64,000 bases of DNA from assembly GCA_030562195.1 (NCBI GenBank), contig CM060200.1, forward strand, positions 39,901,084 to 39,965,083, in the 5' to 3' direction. The notes beneath the pieces are model-generated. The model was given only the letters and a program-made list of their open reading frames with translations, had not been told where the DNA came from and searched no databases. The translations under genes and the position numbers were made by a program. Shown in pieces: positions 24,447 through 36,428 of the stretch (position 1 is the stretch's first letter; every line of letters begins with the position of its first letter). Source of the stretch: Nipponacmea schrenckii (Eukaryota > Mollusca > Gastropoda > Lottiidae).

Positions 24447-25549
24447 AAACTAGAATTGCTTACAATTATGAACGTATTTCGAGAGCCTTAAAATATTATG
24501 TAGGCTAAATTTGCAATTACCTACATCTAGACAATATATTGAATATCATTTGACCTAGTTTTCAAAGTCATAAAATAATTAGGTCACACCTTCCGTAACG
24601 GTTAATGATGGCGAAAATATGAAAATTATCAATTTTTGCTGTCTTTAAGTACACTTAACTCTATGAATTTTTTAAGTAAGCCAAATTAAAAAATATCTAC
24701 TTGTAGACAATATATTGAATATTATTTGACCTAATTTTCAAGGTCATAGATTAAGTGGGTCACACCTTCCGTACCCGTTAAAGTGACCTAATTTTGAAAA
24801 AATCGAAATTTAAATAATTCGAAAGAAAATACGAAATTCGAAAATCGGTCTCCAAGAAAAGGTAGATAATGATCCATTGTATCTATGTGCTAAATTTCAT
24901 CAAAATCGGTCTATCAGTAGTGTCTGAATTTCGGATTTAAGAATTGTAACGAAAATTCAAAATGGCGGCCGATATGGCAGCTTGACCTAATTATTTAGGT
25001 CAAATCAATTACTATTGACAAGTTATTTATAAAACAGTTTTCACTTTTCACCTAGCAGTTATAGACCGGAAGTTACGTAATTACGTCATTTGAGGCTAAA
25101 CCGGAAGTGGAATTTTTATTTTCACATTTTTTCAAAAATTATAAACATATCGCCTATCAACTGGTAAAGTTTCAAAATTTTACCATTTATATTAAAGGAG
25201 AAATCACGGTCTGAAATTTTTGCCGATGACCCTTGAATATTGAATTGCAAATCGTGGGTAAAATATTTAGCCTAATTGCATAAAACCTATAATTGTTAGT
25301 TGACAAATACATTGAAGTTTTCAAATCTGAAAATCCGGTCAAAATCGAACTGAAAATAAACTTGCTAAAGCAAAAAAACCTGAACTTCCGGTTCTCACTT
25401 CCTGTCAGAGATAGAACTTCCGGTTTTGTTTTATTTGATAATAGAAATCATTCTAAGATCAACTGTAGATTTAGAATTTCTGCACCTTTTACCAGTTTGT
25501 CTGCAAACTCATCCAAGAATTACAAAAAAAAAAAAAAAAAAAAAAAAAT
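24447..25549. mobile_element. Poly(A)-ended dispersed element, copy 2
   Basis: Direct tandem copy of 23358-24446. It differs by a handful of substitutions and an 8-bp duplication near 25080 (TTACGTAATTACGTCA against TTACGTAATTTG). It ends in a longer A run (~25524-25548). The 98- and 87-residue ORFs in the two copies are near-identical and end in the A tract, so are not convincing genes. Confidence 0.85.
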
Positions 25550-25745
25550 AAAATAATCCGAACGATTACAATACGTTTTCGACAAAGTCGAAATACGTAA
25601 ATAATCCGAACGATTACAATACGTTTTCGCCAAAGTCGAAATACGTAAAAAAAATTACAATACGTTTTCGCCAAAGTCGAAATACGTAAAAAATAAAATA
25701 ATCCGAACGATTACAATACGTTTTCGACAAAGTCGAAATACGTAA
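25550..25745. repeat. ~50-bp hairpin-forming tandem repeat
   Basis: Four units of AATCCGAACGATTACAATAC followed by GTTTTCGACAAAGTCGAAATACGTA. Each unit contains an inverted repeat (ACGTTTTCGAC / GTCGAAATACGT) around AAA. Confidence 0.9.
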
Positions 25746-26029
25746 TTAACAACTCTTTGTTCTCTAAAATCACGACAGGGTATGTATATAGTTAGTAAAT
25801 AATATACATGGTATACCCGATGAGAAACTTCATTGCGTCGATGTTAAAATTTCAAATCGCAATATGCGATTGCCCATTGGGTAAAAAAGATTGTAAACTA
25901 CCGCGTTTTGTCGCGCACACGAATCCGTTCATTGATTATTCACTGTTCATAGTCCGATATATCGATTTAATACACTGATATGGGTCGAATTCAAACAACT
26001 GATATGTCGGTTTTTAACAACGGATGTCG
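25746..26029. other. Spacer, no feature recognised
   Basis: About 280 bp of unremarkable sequence grading into the following array; scattered CGATATGTCGG-like words begin near 25970. Confidence 0.4.
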
Positions 26030-26275
26030 GATTCAAGGAACCGATATGTCGGATTCGAACAATTGATATGTCGGTTTTATACACCAATGTATCAGTTTTA
26101 TACATTGATATATCTGTTTTATACTACTGATATGTCGGTTTTATACTACTGATATGTCGGTTTTATACTACTGATATGTCGGTTTTATACACTTGATATG
26201 TCGGTTATATACTACTGATATGTCGGTTTTATACTACTGATATGTCGGTTTTATACAATTGATATGTCGTTTTTA
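26030..26275. repeat. 22-bp minisatellite
   Basis: About ten copies of TTTTATACTACTGATATGTC plus GG, ending about 50 bp before the assembly gap. Confidence 0.93.
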
Positions 26276-26328
26276 CACAATTGACTTCAAATTTAATATC
26301 TTAAACATCCCAGCTAAACGCAAATTGA

Positions 26329-26828
26329 NNNNNNNNNNNNNNNNNNNNNNNNNNNNNNNNNNNNNNNNNNNNNNNNNNNNNNNNNNNNNNNNNNNNNNNN
26401 NNNNNNNNNNNNNNNNNNNNNNNNNNNNNNNNNNNNNNNNNNNNNNNNNNNNNNNNNNNNNNNNNNNNNNNNNNNNNNNNNNNNNNNNNNNNNNNNNNNN
26501 NNNNNNNNNNNNNNNNNNNNNNNNNNNNNNNNNNNNNNNNNNNNNNNNNNNNNNNNNNNNNNNNNNNNNNNNNNNNNNNNNNNNNNNNNNNNNNNNNNNN
26601 NNNNNNNNNNNNNNNNNNNNNNNNNNNNNNNNNNNNNNNNNNNNNNNNNNNNNNNNNNNNNNNNNNNNNNNNNNNNNNNNNNNNNNNNNNNNNNNNNNNN
26701 NNNNNNNNNNNNNNNNNNNNNNNNNNNNNNNNNNNNNNNNNNNNNNNNNNNNNNNNNNNNNNNNNNNNNNNNNNNNNNNNNNNNNNNNNNNNNNNNNNNN
26801 NNNNNNNNNNNNNNNNNNNNNNNNNNNN
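26329..26828. other. Assembly gap (500 N)
   Basis: Exactly 500 undetermined bases, a placeholder size. ORFs spanning it are meaningless. Confidence 0.99.
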
Positions 26829-28957
26829 TTAATCACTCAAATTGTTGTTTGGATTATTAAAGGCAACAATTTTACAGAGAGGGGGTTTTTAAAAAGGGGG
26901 GTTTTTAAATGGGGGTGGGGTTTAAACAGGGGACCATTTAAAAGTATTAGTCAAAAAGGAAAAAAAATGAGGAAACAAAAAAGTGTTTTCAATCATCAAA
27001 AAAAAATATTAAGAAATTTTAAAAGGGTATTTTAAAAAATTGGTGAAGGACTAACAGTATTTTTTATTATGGAGAGGGGACAAAAGGGGCAAAAACAATT
27101 TATCTTTTATTTTTTACCCCCCAAATGATTTTTGGAATTTTATTTTATTTTATAAATTAAATTGTTATTTGAGTTCTATAAATAATTTATACTAAATGAG
27201 TTTAACTTTTATTTATCTAAAAATTAAGATGTATTGAGTTTTTTTTAACAGTGTATTTCTATATCACTCTACAATTGTGTATTAGCTCTTTTTAACAGTG
27301 GTATTTCTATATCACTCTACAATTGATGTATTGAGTACTTTTTAACAGTGGTATTTCTATATCACTCTACAATTGTGTATTAGCCTATTTTAACAGTGGT
27401 ATTTCTATATCACTCTAAAAATGATTATTGAGACTATTTTAACAGTGGTATTTCTATATCACTCTACAATTTTATTAGCTCTATTTTAACAGTGGTATTT
27501 CTATTCACTCTACAATTGATGTTTTGAGTCTATTTTAACAGTGGTATTTTATATCCCTACAATGTGTATTGAGACTTTTTTAAACAGTGGTATTTCTATA
27601 TCCTCTACAATTGATTATTGGGGCCTATTTAAACAGTGGTATTTCTATATCACCTACATTGATTTTTTAGACTATTTAAACAGTGGTATTTCTATATCAC
27701 TCTACAATTGATGTATTGAGTACTATTTTAACAGTGGTATTTCTATATCACTCTACAATTTGTATTAAGTCTATTTTAACAGTGGTATTTCTATATCACC
27801 TACAATTGATGTATTGAGTACTATTTTAACAGTGGTATTTCTATATCACACTACAATTGATGTATTGAGTACTATTTAAAGTGGTATTTCTATATCACAC
27901 TACATTGATTATTGAGTACTATTATAAAATGGTATTTCTATATCACCTAAAATTGATATATTGAGACTATTTTAACAGTGGTATTTCTATATCACTCTAC
28001 AATTGATATATTGAGCATTATCCTAAAAGTGGTATTTCTATATCCCTCTACAATTGCTGTATTGAACACTATTATAACAGTGAGAATTTTGAATGATTGT
28101 ATTATAAATATAGATAGACAGTAAGTTATAACAGATATCTAATATAAATTATATAATATTTGTTTATGTATAGAGATTAGGTTATATTAATACTTTGTAC
28201 TACAATGTGTTATATATCTTATCTTTATAGTATATAGTTATATCACTGTACTTATATAGGAAATACAACACTTTACACTGGTCCTTAGATCTTATTTATT
28301 TCGTTTAGAAGGCAGGAAATTATGATCTATTTAGTAATTATAATAGATAATTAAAACCATTAATTTAATCAAGATAATTATGAAAGAAATATCAAAAAAA
28401 AAAATGAAATAGTTGTAAAGCAAATGAATTTTGATATTAAACAGAATAATAAAAAAAATGATCTAAGATATTCCAAGTTCAATTAATGAATATTTTGTAA
28501 ATTTTCTAGTAAATGGATACAAAAGTTAATTTTTTTAAAAATTTTACCATGAAAATTAAAATATTAATCTCAATAGAGCTCATAAAAAAATTTATTAGAA
28601 TTGAAATTCACACAAATAAAAAAAAATTACTTATTTATTTTTATAATTTGTGTTATTGTTTGGGAAGCAAATTATCAGGAATTCAAAAAATAGGAGATAA
28701 AAAAATGGAGATAATTTCATAAATTTTTAGGATGTTTGTTTTAAAAATGAAGGGGAAAGGACAATCTTTGAATTGAATTAAAATTATTTTAAGGAAATAA
28801 TTTGGTAAATTTTTATTTATCAAGTGTTTAACAATTGTCTCTACCAAAGAAAATATTTTTTTATTTCTTTATAAAGGACATAAGAATAATGCTTCAGGCA
28901 CCATTTTAATTCTGAGAAAATTGTACACTCCTCAAGATTTTTACAAAAAAATCACCC
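26829..28957. repeat. Inverted, lower-quality copy of 47715-~52147
   Basis: From 28080 to 28957 this is the exact-register reverse complement of 47715-48592 (paired coordinates always sum to 76672). 27240-28080 is a shortened, indel-rich version of the 51-bp array at 48592-51690. 26829-27240 is a diverged or badly called version of ~51690-52147, including the G-homopolymer stretch at ~26880-26930. Best explained as the same locus assembled twice. Confidence 0.9.
27240..28080. repeat. 51-bp minisatellite, degraded inverted block
   Basis: About 17 units of the reverse complement of the 48592-51690 repeat (AACAGTGGTATTTCTATATC and CTCTACAATTGATGTATTGA), many with single-base deletions. Confidence 0.95.
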
Positions 28958-29730
28958 AACCCTTGTTGCCTGAAAACAGTTAAAAGTTGGAAAAATGTTG
29001 CAATTTTATTAGGATTTAAAGTCTATTCTGTGAAGTTTTTAAAAAGAAATGTAAAAACTTTTAAAAATTCCTCAAACATTAAGAGGGTCTAGTATTGGGT
29101 GTTAGAAGATACTCTCCCATGGAAGCACTGGCCAAGGTCACAAGAAGAGAACATACATTTTTCTTCACATTTCTGTAATATTCTAAGTTTTAGTTTGTTT
29201 CAATATATGCCTCTTTATTTGAAATATTTCCATTGGTCAAATTTAAAGTGAAATATATAATGTTGTAAATTCACCGAGCAAAATGGATCAATAGTTATTT
29301 AATTTCTTTATAGGCCTAGCACTTCTTAATTACAACATTGAGCACCTTTATATTTCTCAAAGTTTCACAAATATACTTAAACATATGTAGTTATAAAATC
29401 TCCAAAGTGACAAGTTTATTATAAGTCTTTCTCTAGACTAGTTTAACATAGATCAAACTTTACAGTAGAAAACATTGATCTTTAAAAATTTACTAATGAG
29501 ATAATCAACCCAATTTCACTGTATTTTTTAACATATATTAAATTTTGCAAAGTTTTTTCCGCAAACAACTTATCCAATAAAGCTAAAATTTAAGCCACGA
29601 TATTCACAATATATAAAAAACTGAGCAATATTTACATTCACAACGCAAGTTTTCTAAATAATACCCACCCAGACAACAGTTTAAAAAGGGGTAAAACAAG
29701 AAGTATTAAGAATAAAAATATAGAACTGAC
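28958..29730. other. No feature recognised
   Basis: AT-rich single-copy-looking sequence just beyond the inverted overlap. No supported exon. Confidence 0.4.
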
Positions 29731-29776
29731 CTGCTAGTAATCCTGTAACTAGGAGAGTTAATAATATCAACATCAT
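29731..29776 (-). CDS. Candidate first coding exon with signal peptide
   Basis: Reading minus from ATG at 29776-29774, the exon encodes MMLILLTLLVTGLLA and ends in phase 1 at a GTCAGT donor (CAG|GTCAGTTC). A signal peptide ending at a phase-1 intron is the usual layout for secreted or membrane proteins. The rest of the gene would lie beyond 29731, through the inverted overlap; I could not find a following exon. If the contig is flipped, the gene runs in + direction into the 47.7 kb side. It may be chance in AT-rich DNA. Confidence 0.4.
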
Positions 29777-31280
29777 ATTAGTAGATAGACTATAGTCATG
29801 ACAGATAGATAAAACTACAATAGTAAAGTTAGCTAGGTTGAGTTAATCCTATTGTTATACTAGTATATTACAGACCACAGTAATATTCTCACAGTTTTAT
29901 TTTCCTTATAACTCTCTATATACTAGAATAATTCTAATATACGCACCGTTATTTAACAATTATTAACCGTTCTTTTACATTACACAATGTAGCGCTGTTG
30001 TTCTTTTAACGCCGCAATTTCTTATAGTTGTCCGGTCTATTATGTCGCACACTTTTACTCAGTTTCAATTCCGTCGCACATTTACTTAATGTCCAAATAC
30101 CGCACAGTTCATACCAATTGTTTCAAGAATCACAACGTTTTTAATGTTTTCCGTAACAGGATATATTTTTCTCTCATAAATCAATTTCAAAACTTCACGC
30201 ACATCTATTTATATAGTTCCAAGCATGTTATCTTCTAAGAAGTATAACATACTCATCAACGTAGCCTCACAAATCTAAATAGTAAGAATTTTCTACTTAT
30301 TTAAAGTTTTCGGTCCAAATCTCTACTTAATAAACGATAAAACATGAGTTATGAAAAGTTAGAAAAGTTCTGCAATAGAGAGAACGTTATTCCGGTGCCA
30401 ACGGTAGGTCTATGGTTGCAGTATTGATCTACAGTCAGCAGTATCTTAATGCCAATTGGAACTGTTTCTAACTCGCTCTGTTAAGAGTTCTAGCCTATCC
30501 TACTCTACACCGCGGTCAGTTTGGTCCAGTCGTTATAGTCCGATACCCACTGGTTTTTGTACAGTGTCTGTAATGTTGATAGATGTCGGTTGGCTAGAGT
30601 CATGAGAACTATTTTTGACTGAAGTACAGTCTCTGATAAAGGAAGCTGGTAAAACGTTTCCGAAACTAACCATACGATATATCAAGTACAGTGGTTTTTA
30701 CTTTTAGGTTATAATGAAATAGTCTAGTATAAAATTAGGTGAACAATATTATACGTTAGGTTGTATTCTGTAGTCAAGCTACATTCTCAGACATGAAATG
30801 ATTACGTGGAAAAGCTGGAATAAATCATGAAGTATTAAAGAAAGAGAGGAAGGGGGTAATAGTAAAGATATATATGAGGTTAATGCAATTAATCTAGGGG
30901 TAATAGAAGGAAAAAGGGCTGAAACCCTGACCCACTTAAACTAGTGAGCTGATTCCGAGGATCTGAATAATCAGAGTTGTGTAGTTAGAGTAAATGTCAG
31001 ACTCTCGGACTACCCTAAAATCAGTAGGCCTATAACTAACTGTACATAACTATAACCAAATCGGCAGTAACAGGGTTAAAATTAGAAGGTTAATGAAAAT
31101 TGGTACAAGTTAGTTTACTGGTATTTATACACTAATCGTTTTCTGATTCTAATAAGTCTATGAATCATAGTGTATTAAACCATCTAGTTCTTGATAAATA
31201 TTGGCACTCCTTAATTCAGCTGGCTGTGTTCTTCAAATTTGGACCATTTCTGGTAAAATTAAAAAAACCAAAAAAAGATA
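29777..31280. other. No feature recognised
   Basis: About 1.5 kb, possible upstream region of the signal-peptide exon. No array, no supported ORF. Confidence 0.4.
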
Positions 31281-31289
31281 TATAAAAAA

Positions 31290-31480
31290 GAAAAAAAACC
31301 CTCAACGTATACAGGATGGCGTTGTCTTTCATTATTAGCCCATAAGGTACAGAGTAGTAGGATGTAAAACTCCATTTATTTCCCCTAAATGTTTTCTCCC
31401 TGTCTTCATTAGCCATAAGGTACAGAAATGCAACTTAAACTTCATTCATTTCATTTGAATAAAAATGGAGTTTAATATCC
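31290..31480. mobile_element. Foldback MITE family B fragments
   Basis: Two tip fragments with the family words TTAGCCCATAAGGTACAGAG, TAGGATGTAAAACTCCATTT and CTTCATTAGCCATAAGGTAC. Confidence 0.6.
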
Positions 31481-32309
31481 TATTTGGGTTTATACATTGA
31501 AATCGTGTTCTGTACTTCCGTGAAATAATGAAACATAACGGGATGTTATGTTCGGTTCCAATTAGTATTGATAGAATGGTATGTATAATATATTTTCTTA
31601 TTTGAATAAATCTTTCTGCTCGGCTAATGGGCACGGATTATAATGGTAAAGAACTCAAACGAGAGATAGTCAAAATATGTCTTACCTTTCCCAAAATGTT
31701 GACATCTCTTTTCTTAGACGCATGGTCTCAGCCGTATCAGTGGGATTTCATAGTGCTGAAACTTTGCTTTTGAGAGTCGGATCTTACCTCTTTCAAATTG
31801 TTGACATCTTGCTTTTTATCGTCAAAACTGTAGATTTACACCTATCACCTTTTCTTCTGGTATTTCATTTTGTCCTTTTCGATTTTTTAAGTTTTGTTTC
31901 AGATTACTTTATTGCAAAGTTTTTGAAACTTATGAGGTATTTTTCGGAGAAGTGTCACTCGGTCCTTGTTGTTTGGTTTCCAAGGTAAAAATGTCTTCTA
32001 TATTGGACAAAACTGATGACTAATCACCAAGAACTCAGTGGACTTGCCACATTGAATACAGTTTATTCATTACCTAGGGCTGAACTACTCTGAGAACAAC
32101 TCAGTCATTATGTACAGTCCGACCCCACAGACAACAGCTCAGTCATTGTGTAAAGACCCCCCCCCCCACAGACCACAGCTCAACTGGTACAAAAGTTTTT
32201 TTCAATGAGTTAAATATCAGTACGGAGAGACAAAATCAGATATAGTGAAATTTTAGAGCAGAAGATATAACAGAATTAATTTTAATTCTTGGGCCATTTT
32301 ATTTAACAA
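31481..32309. other. No firm feature; hydrophobic ORF at 31677-31988
   Basis: A 103-codon plus-strand ORF is strongly hydrophobic and ends at CCAAG|GTAAAA, a possible donor, but has no recognisable family. A poly-C run lies near 32157-32168, within a duplicated phrase around ACAGCTCAGTCATT. Confidence 0.3.
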
Positions 32310-32560
32310 GGATAAAACCTTAATGCCATGCGGAGTTGACGTGGCAAAAGCGTCTAATCGGATGGGGCAATAAACCGAGGCCCCGTGTACTTCAGGGTGT
32401 GCACGTTAAAGTTCCCTCTACAGTTTTAAATTAGAAAAGAATAGGCTAATACTGCTGTCCAGACAAAGTTTAAATTGTCCTCATGGCACACTGCATGGCT
32501 TCGCCCGTCTTCTTTAGACCAGAAAGGTAGGGCGCAAAACTTTATTGTATCCACGTATTT
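32310..32560. mobile_element. Dispersed repeat related to foldback family B
   Basis: Contains AATCGGATGGGGCAATAAAC, GTGCACGTTAAAG, and then CTGTCCAGACAAAG with CACACTGCATGGCTTCGCCC, matching the inner part of the element at 33551-33830. Degenerate, no coding capacity. Confidence 0.55.
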
Positions 32561-32599
32561 TCTGTTAGTTGTATTTTTCTTTTTGGCAAACCTTGAACA

Positions 32600-32950
32600 T
32601 TAGTTTTATAAAGATAACAATCCGGGTTCCAGGGGTGCTGTTTCATTTAATTTTTATCATCTCATGCCATCCTTGACGCCAAGGTCTTTGAATTCTATCT
32701 TCTTGCTGGAGATAATATATTCTCTATTACTACTTAATTGCCCAACCGCCCTCCTTTAGAGGCTCAGGAGACATTCAAAAATATTTAACCAAACTTCTGG
32801 GCTAAATATAAAGTTGAAAAACTCTATTACTAATATCTTCGTTAACACTGGCTGAACATTCGAGGTATGACTGTACAAAGATAGCAATTTGGGTTCTAAT
32901 GTTTCTGTTCCAGGCTGGTCTTGTTCCATCCTTGACGCCAAGAAAAACAA
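32600..32950. repeat. Direct repeat pair, ~90 bp, 260 bp apart
   Basis: Both copies read AAGATA(A/G)CAAT, GGGTTC, then CCATCCTTGACGCCAAG (32670-32686 and 32926-32942). The overlapping minus-strand ORFs follow this repeat and are not supported as genes. Confidence 0.6.
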
Positions 32951-33550
32951 CGCGGGTCCAATGATTCTGTCTACCCGCTATGGACTTTGACCATCTTCGT
33001 GCCAACGATGACTACAAGTTTCCTTTTTAAGAAATCAGAGTTCACTGCATAACCTTTTGGTGCCAAATCGAATGGTTTAATTCTCGAATGCAGTAAGTAT
33101 CACCAGATTCTGTGGAACTGTTCTGTTTTACTTGAAGTATTATTTTATTATACACCAGCACGAATAGAAGATTACTGAATTAACAACAAAATTTTTACCA
33201 GTTTTCTTTCATTTTCTGACTTAAAGTAAAACTATTCACCGATTTACTGGGTATATTTTGAAATTTCATTATTAAGTTTTAAAAGCGGAGTTAAATACAA
33301 ATATTATGGTGGGAGTTTTACAAAAAGTTCATAAAGCGAAGATTAATGTCTACTTTGATACGTTAATCTCTACTGCCACTTATTTTAAAAATGAAATGAA
33401 TGGAGTTTTACGTCCTAGTCTAATGGGCTAATAAATGATTCGACGCTTTTTTCGTGTCAGCCATTTATTTTAAAAACACAATTCATTTCACAATAGTCTT
33501 TCAGATGGGACAATAAACCGCGTCTCTGTGCTACAGAAAAGAAATGAAAT

Positions 33551-33830
33551 GAAATGAATGGAGTTTAACGTCCTACTTTTCTGCAACTTATGGGCTAACG
33601 AAGACGGGCAACGCCATGCAGTGTGCTATGAGGGAAATTTTGCCAGGACAGCGGCATTAGCCTGCTCTTTTTCGATTTCCAACTGTCGAGGGATCTTTAA
33701 CGTCCCTGTGCTACAGAAAGATCCTTCGACAATTGTAAATCGCAAAAAGAAGGTTCATGCTTTTGTCCTGGCAAAGTTTCCTCATTGCACCCTGCATGGC
33801 GGAAAGTGGGACGGAAAGCTCCATTCCATT
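33551..33830. mobile_element. Foldback MITE family B, near-complete copy
   Basis: About 280 bp. The left end (ATGGAGTTTAACGTCCTACT ... GGGCAACGCCATGCAGTGTG ... TTTTGCCAGGAC) is mirrored at the right end (GTCCTGGCAAAG ... CACCCTGCATGGCG ... AAGCTCCATTCCAT). The middle is GGATCTTTAACGTCCCTGTG. The 109-codon ORF over it is a by-product. Fragments recur near 31.3, 32.4, 33.4, 39.6, 41.4, 41.9 and 55.4 kb, and its tip seeds the array at 62685-63655. Confidence 0.8.
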
Positions 33831-34795
33831 TTATTTTTCATAATATTAATTAATAAATCAAAATGGCCATCGAGAGTCGAGGAATAATTTTAATGAGTAA
33901 GAAGGTGCGCCTTATTCTTCTGCATAATGGGCTCAGATTTCCAAGATCAAGGATATTTAAAAATATTTCTACGTATAATTTATAATAACCAACAACTAGA
34001 AGGGTGACTCTATAGTAACTGACCTACACTGCAAAAATAGTACCAAAATTTCGCCTATTGTCTTGTTACGAAATGGATATTGAAAAATAACGTCTTGCGT
34101 AAAATAATTTACAAATTAATGTCGATATATTTGGAGGCACTAATATTTTCAAAACTTTGGTATTTTTGAAACAGGTAATCAATTTTTTTACAGATAATTC
34201 AGAGATATATATTTTGCGTCGAGGAAAAGAAGGACTGGTGTATGTCCATACCAAAAGTTTTAAAACTTTGACATTTTCTGGCTATTACTTTTTTTTCAAA
34301 TTAAATAATTAACTGATTATATTTGAGCTCTTTGTCTAAAAGTGTCAGTTTGTTTCCTTCAACCTTTCAGCAGAATAAATCAGAACCATTTTAGAAGGTA
34401 ACCTTTCAAACTGATTTCAAGATTGGCCCTGTTTCCGATTCAGTCCAAATGTTAATTTGTTTTTATTGAATCGTGAGGGTTCTTAGCACATTTCCTGAAA
34501 TTTCAGAAAAACAACTTCATTTATTGGGTTTTTATGGTCGAGATGCCTGGTGACAGCTCAATTAGGGGGGTTTAAAGGAACAATAACACCTAATTAAACA
34601 GGAGACATATTGAAACGGTAAATCTCAGATTATTGGTAAATCACTGCCTTCATTTACACAGTAATGGGAGAGAATGGACGCGAACTTCAAAATTTACTCT
34701 ATAATGTGAAATTATATAACGCAAAGTTCTAATTAAATAGTTGTAAAGTGGTTTTAAAGATAAAGTCATCTTAATATTGGCTTGACAAAATCGAA
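33831..34795. other. No feature recognised
   Basis: AT-rich sequence without arrays or supported exons. Confidence 0.4.
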
Positions 34796-34799
34796 TTGA

Positions 34800-36195
34800 A
34801 AAACTTTATTCTTCTATAGAAACACTGATCGAGATCACAAGTATTGTGTGTTATAGAAGCACTGGCCTGGATCTCAAGTATTGTGTTTTATAGAAGCACT
34901 GGCCTGGGTCCCAAGTATAGTGTTTTATAGAAACACTGGCCTGGGTCTCAAGTATAGTGTTTTATAGAAGCACTGGCCTGGGTCTCAAGTATAGTGTTTT
35001 ATAGAAGCACTGGCCTGGGTCTCAAGTATAGTGTTTTAGAAGCACTGGCCTGGGTCTCAAGTATTGTGTGTTATAGAAACACTGGCCTGGGTCTCAAGTA
35101 TGTGTTTTATAGAACACTGGCCTGGGTCTCAAGTATTGTGTGTTATAGAAACACTGGCCTGGGTCTCAAGTATAGTGTGTTATAGAAACACTGGCCTGGG
35201 TCTCAAGTATTGTGTGTTATAGAAACACTGGCCTGGGTCTCAAGTAGTGTGTATTATAGAAACACTGGCCTGGGTCTCAAGTATTGTGTTTATAGAAACA
35301 CTGGCCTGGGTCTCAAGTATGTGTTTATAGAAACACTGGCCTGGGTCTCAAGTATTGTGTTTTAGAAGCACTGGCCTGGGTCTCAAGTATAGTGTTTTAG
35401 AAGCACTGGCCAGGGTCTCAAGTATAGTGTTTTAGAAGCACTGGCCTGGGTCTCAAGTATGTGTGTTAATAGAAACACTGGCCTGGGTCTCAAGTAGTGT
35501 GTGTTACAGAAGCACTGGCCTGGGTCTCAAGTATTGTGTGTTATAGAAACACTGGCCTGGGTCTCAAGTATTGTGTGTTATAGAAACACTGGCCTGGGTC
35601 TCAAGTATTGTGTTATAGAAGCACTTGCTGGGTCTCAAGTATTGTGTGTTAAGAACATGGCCTGGGTCTCAAGTATGTGTTTTAGAAGCACTGGCCTGGG
35701 TCCAAGTATTAGTGTTTATTATGAACACTGCCTGGGTCTCAAGTATGTGTTTAGAAGCACTGGCCTGGGTCTCAAGTATTGTGTGTTATAGAAACACTGG
35801 CCTGGATCTCAAGTAGTGTGTGTTATAGAAACACTGGCCTGGGTCCCAAGTATTGTGTGTTATAGAAACACTGGCCTGGGTCTCAAGTATTGTGTATCAT
35901 AGAAACACTGGCCTGGGTCTCAAGTATGTGTATTATAGAAACACTGGCCTGGGTCTCAAGTATTGTGTTTTAGAAGCACTGGCCTGGGTCTCAAGTATAG
36001 TGTTTTAGAAGCACTGGCCTGGGTCTCAAGTATTGTGTGTTATAGAAACACTGGCCTGGGTCTCAAGTATTGTGTGTTTAGAAACACTGGCCTGGGTCTC
36101 AAGTATTGTGTGTTATAGAAACACTGGCCTGGGTCTCAAGTATTGTGTATCATAGAAACACTGGCCTGGGTTCAAGTATTACGTGTTATAGAAGC
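34800..36195. repeat. 37-bp minisatellite
   Basis: About 38 copies of CACTGGCCTGGGTCTCAAGT followed by ATTGTGTGTTATAGAAA. Units between about 35280 and 35760 are enriched in single-base deletions. ORFs with the residues LAWVSS or ALAWVSS are repeat artefacts. Confidence 0.97.
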
Positions 36196-36283
36196 ACTAG
36201 AAGATTTGTCTAGGATAGTGACGACGGTATAGGTATTCATTTGAATTGTAGGATATTCCAATATTATAATTTGATTATTACAG

Positions 36284-36428
36284 CCCACCCGTATCAACTT
36301 CGAGACAAGAAAGCTGCTTGTTGCCTCAAACGGAAAATAACGAACATTGGACAACCCACTCTTTAAGAAACGGAGATCAGATTGGGACTAAAGATATAGC
36401 AGTCGTAGTTCAATCGTCTATTTTTTAA
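36284..36428 (+). CDS. Candidate terminal exon (polar C-terminal tail)
   Basis: After an acceptor (TTTGATTATTACAG) one frame is open for 47 codons to TAA: PPVSTSRQESCLLPQTENNE ... LRNGDQIGTKDIAVVVQSSIF. Composition looks like a cytosolic C-terminal tail. No upstream exon of the same gene is identified, and other frames close sooner. Low confidence. Confidence 0.28.

Noticed and set aside
24195..25556. Pair of nearly identical 98- and 87-codon ORFs
   Set aside because: They run into the poly(A) tract of the duplicated element and have no family features; the similarity follows from the duplication.
26259..27035. ORFs crossing the 500-N gaps (also at 47152-47766)
   Set aside because: Most of their length is undetermined sequence.
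28513..28722. 69-codon ORF present twice in identical form (also 47950-48159, opposite strand)
   Set aside because: The identity comes from the inverted contig overlap, not from two genes. Composition is that of random AT-rich DNA.
31677..31988. 103-codon hydrophobic ORF, possible membrane protein
   Set aside because: No recognisable family, no good acceptor, T-rich composition gives hydrophobic residues by chance. Kept only as a note.
33558..33887. 109-codon ORF that resembles the minus-strand ORF at 41254-41508
   Set aside because: Both lie over foldback family B copies; the similarity is that of the repeat, which is palindromic and non-coding.
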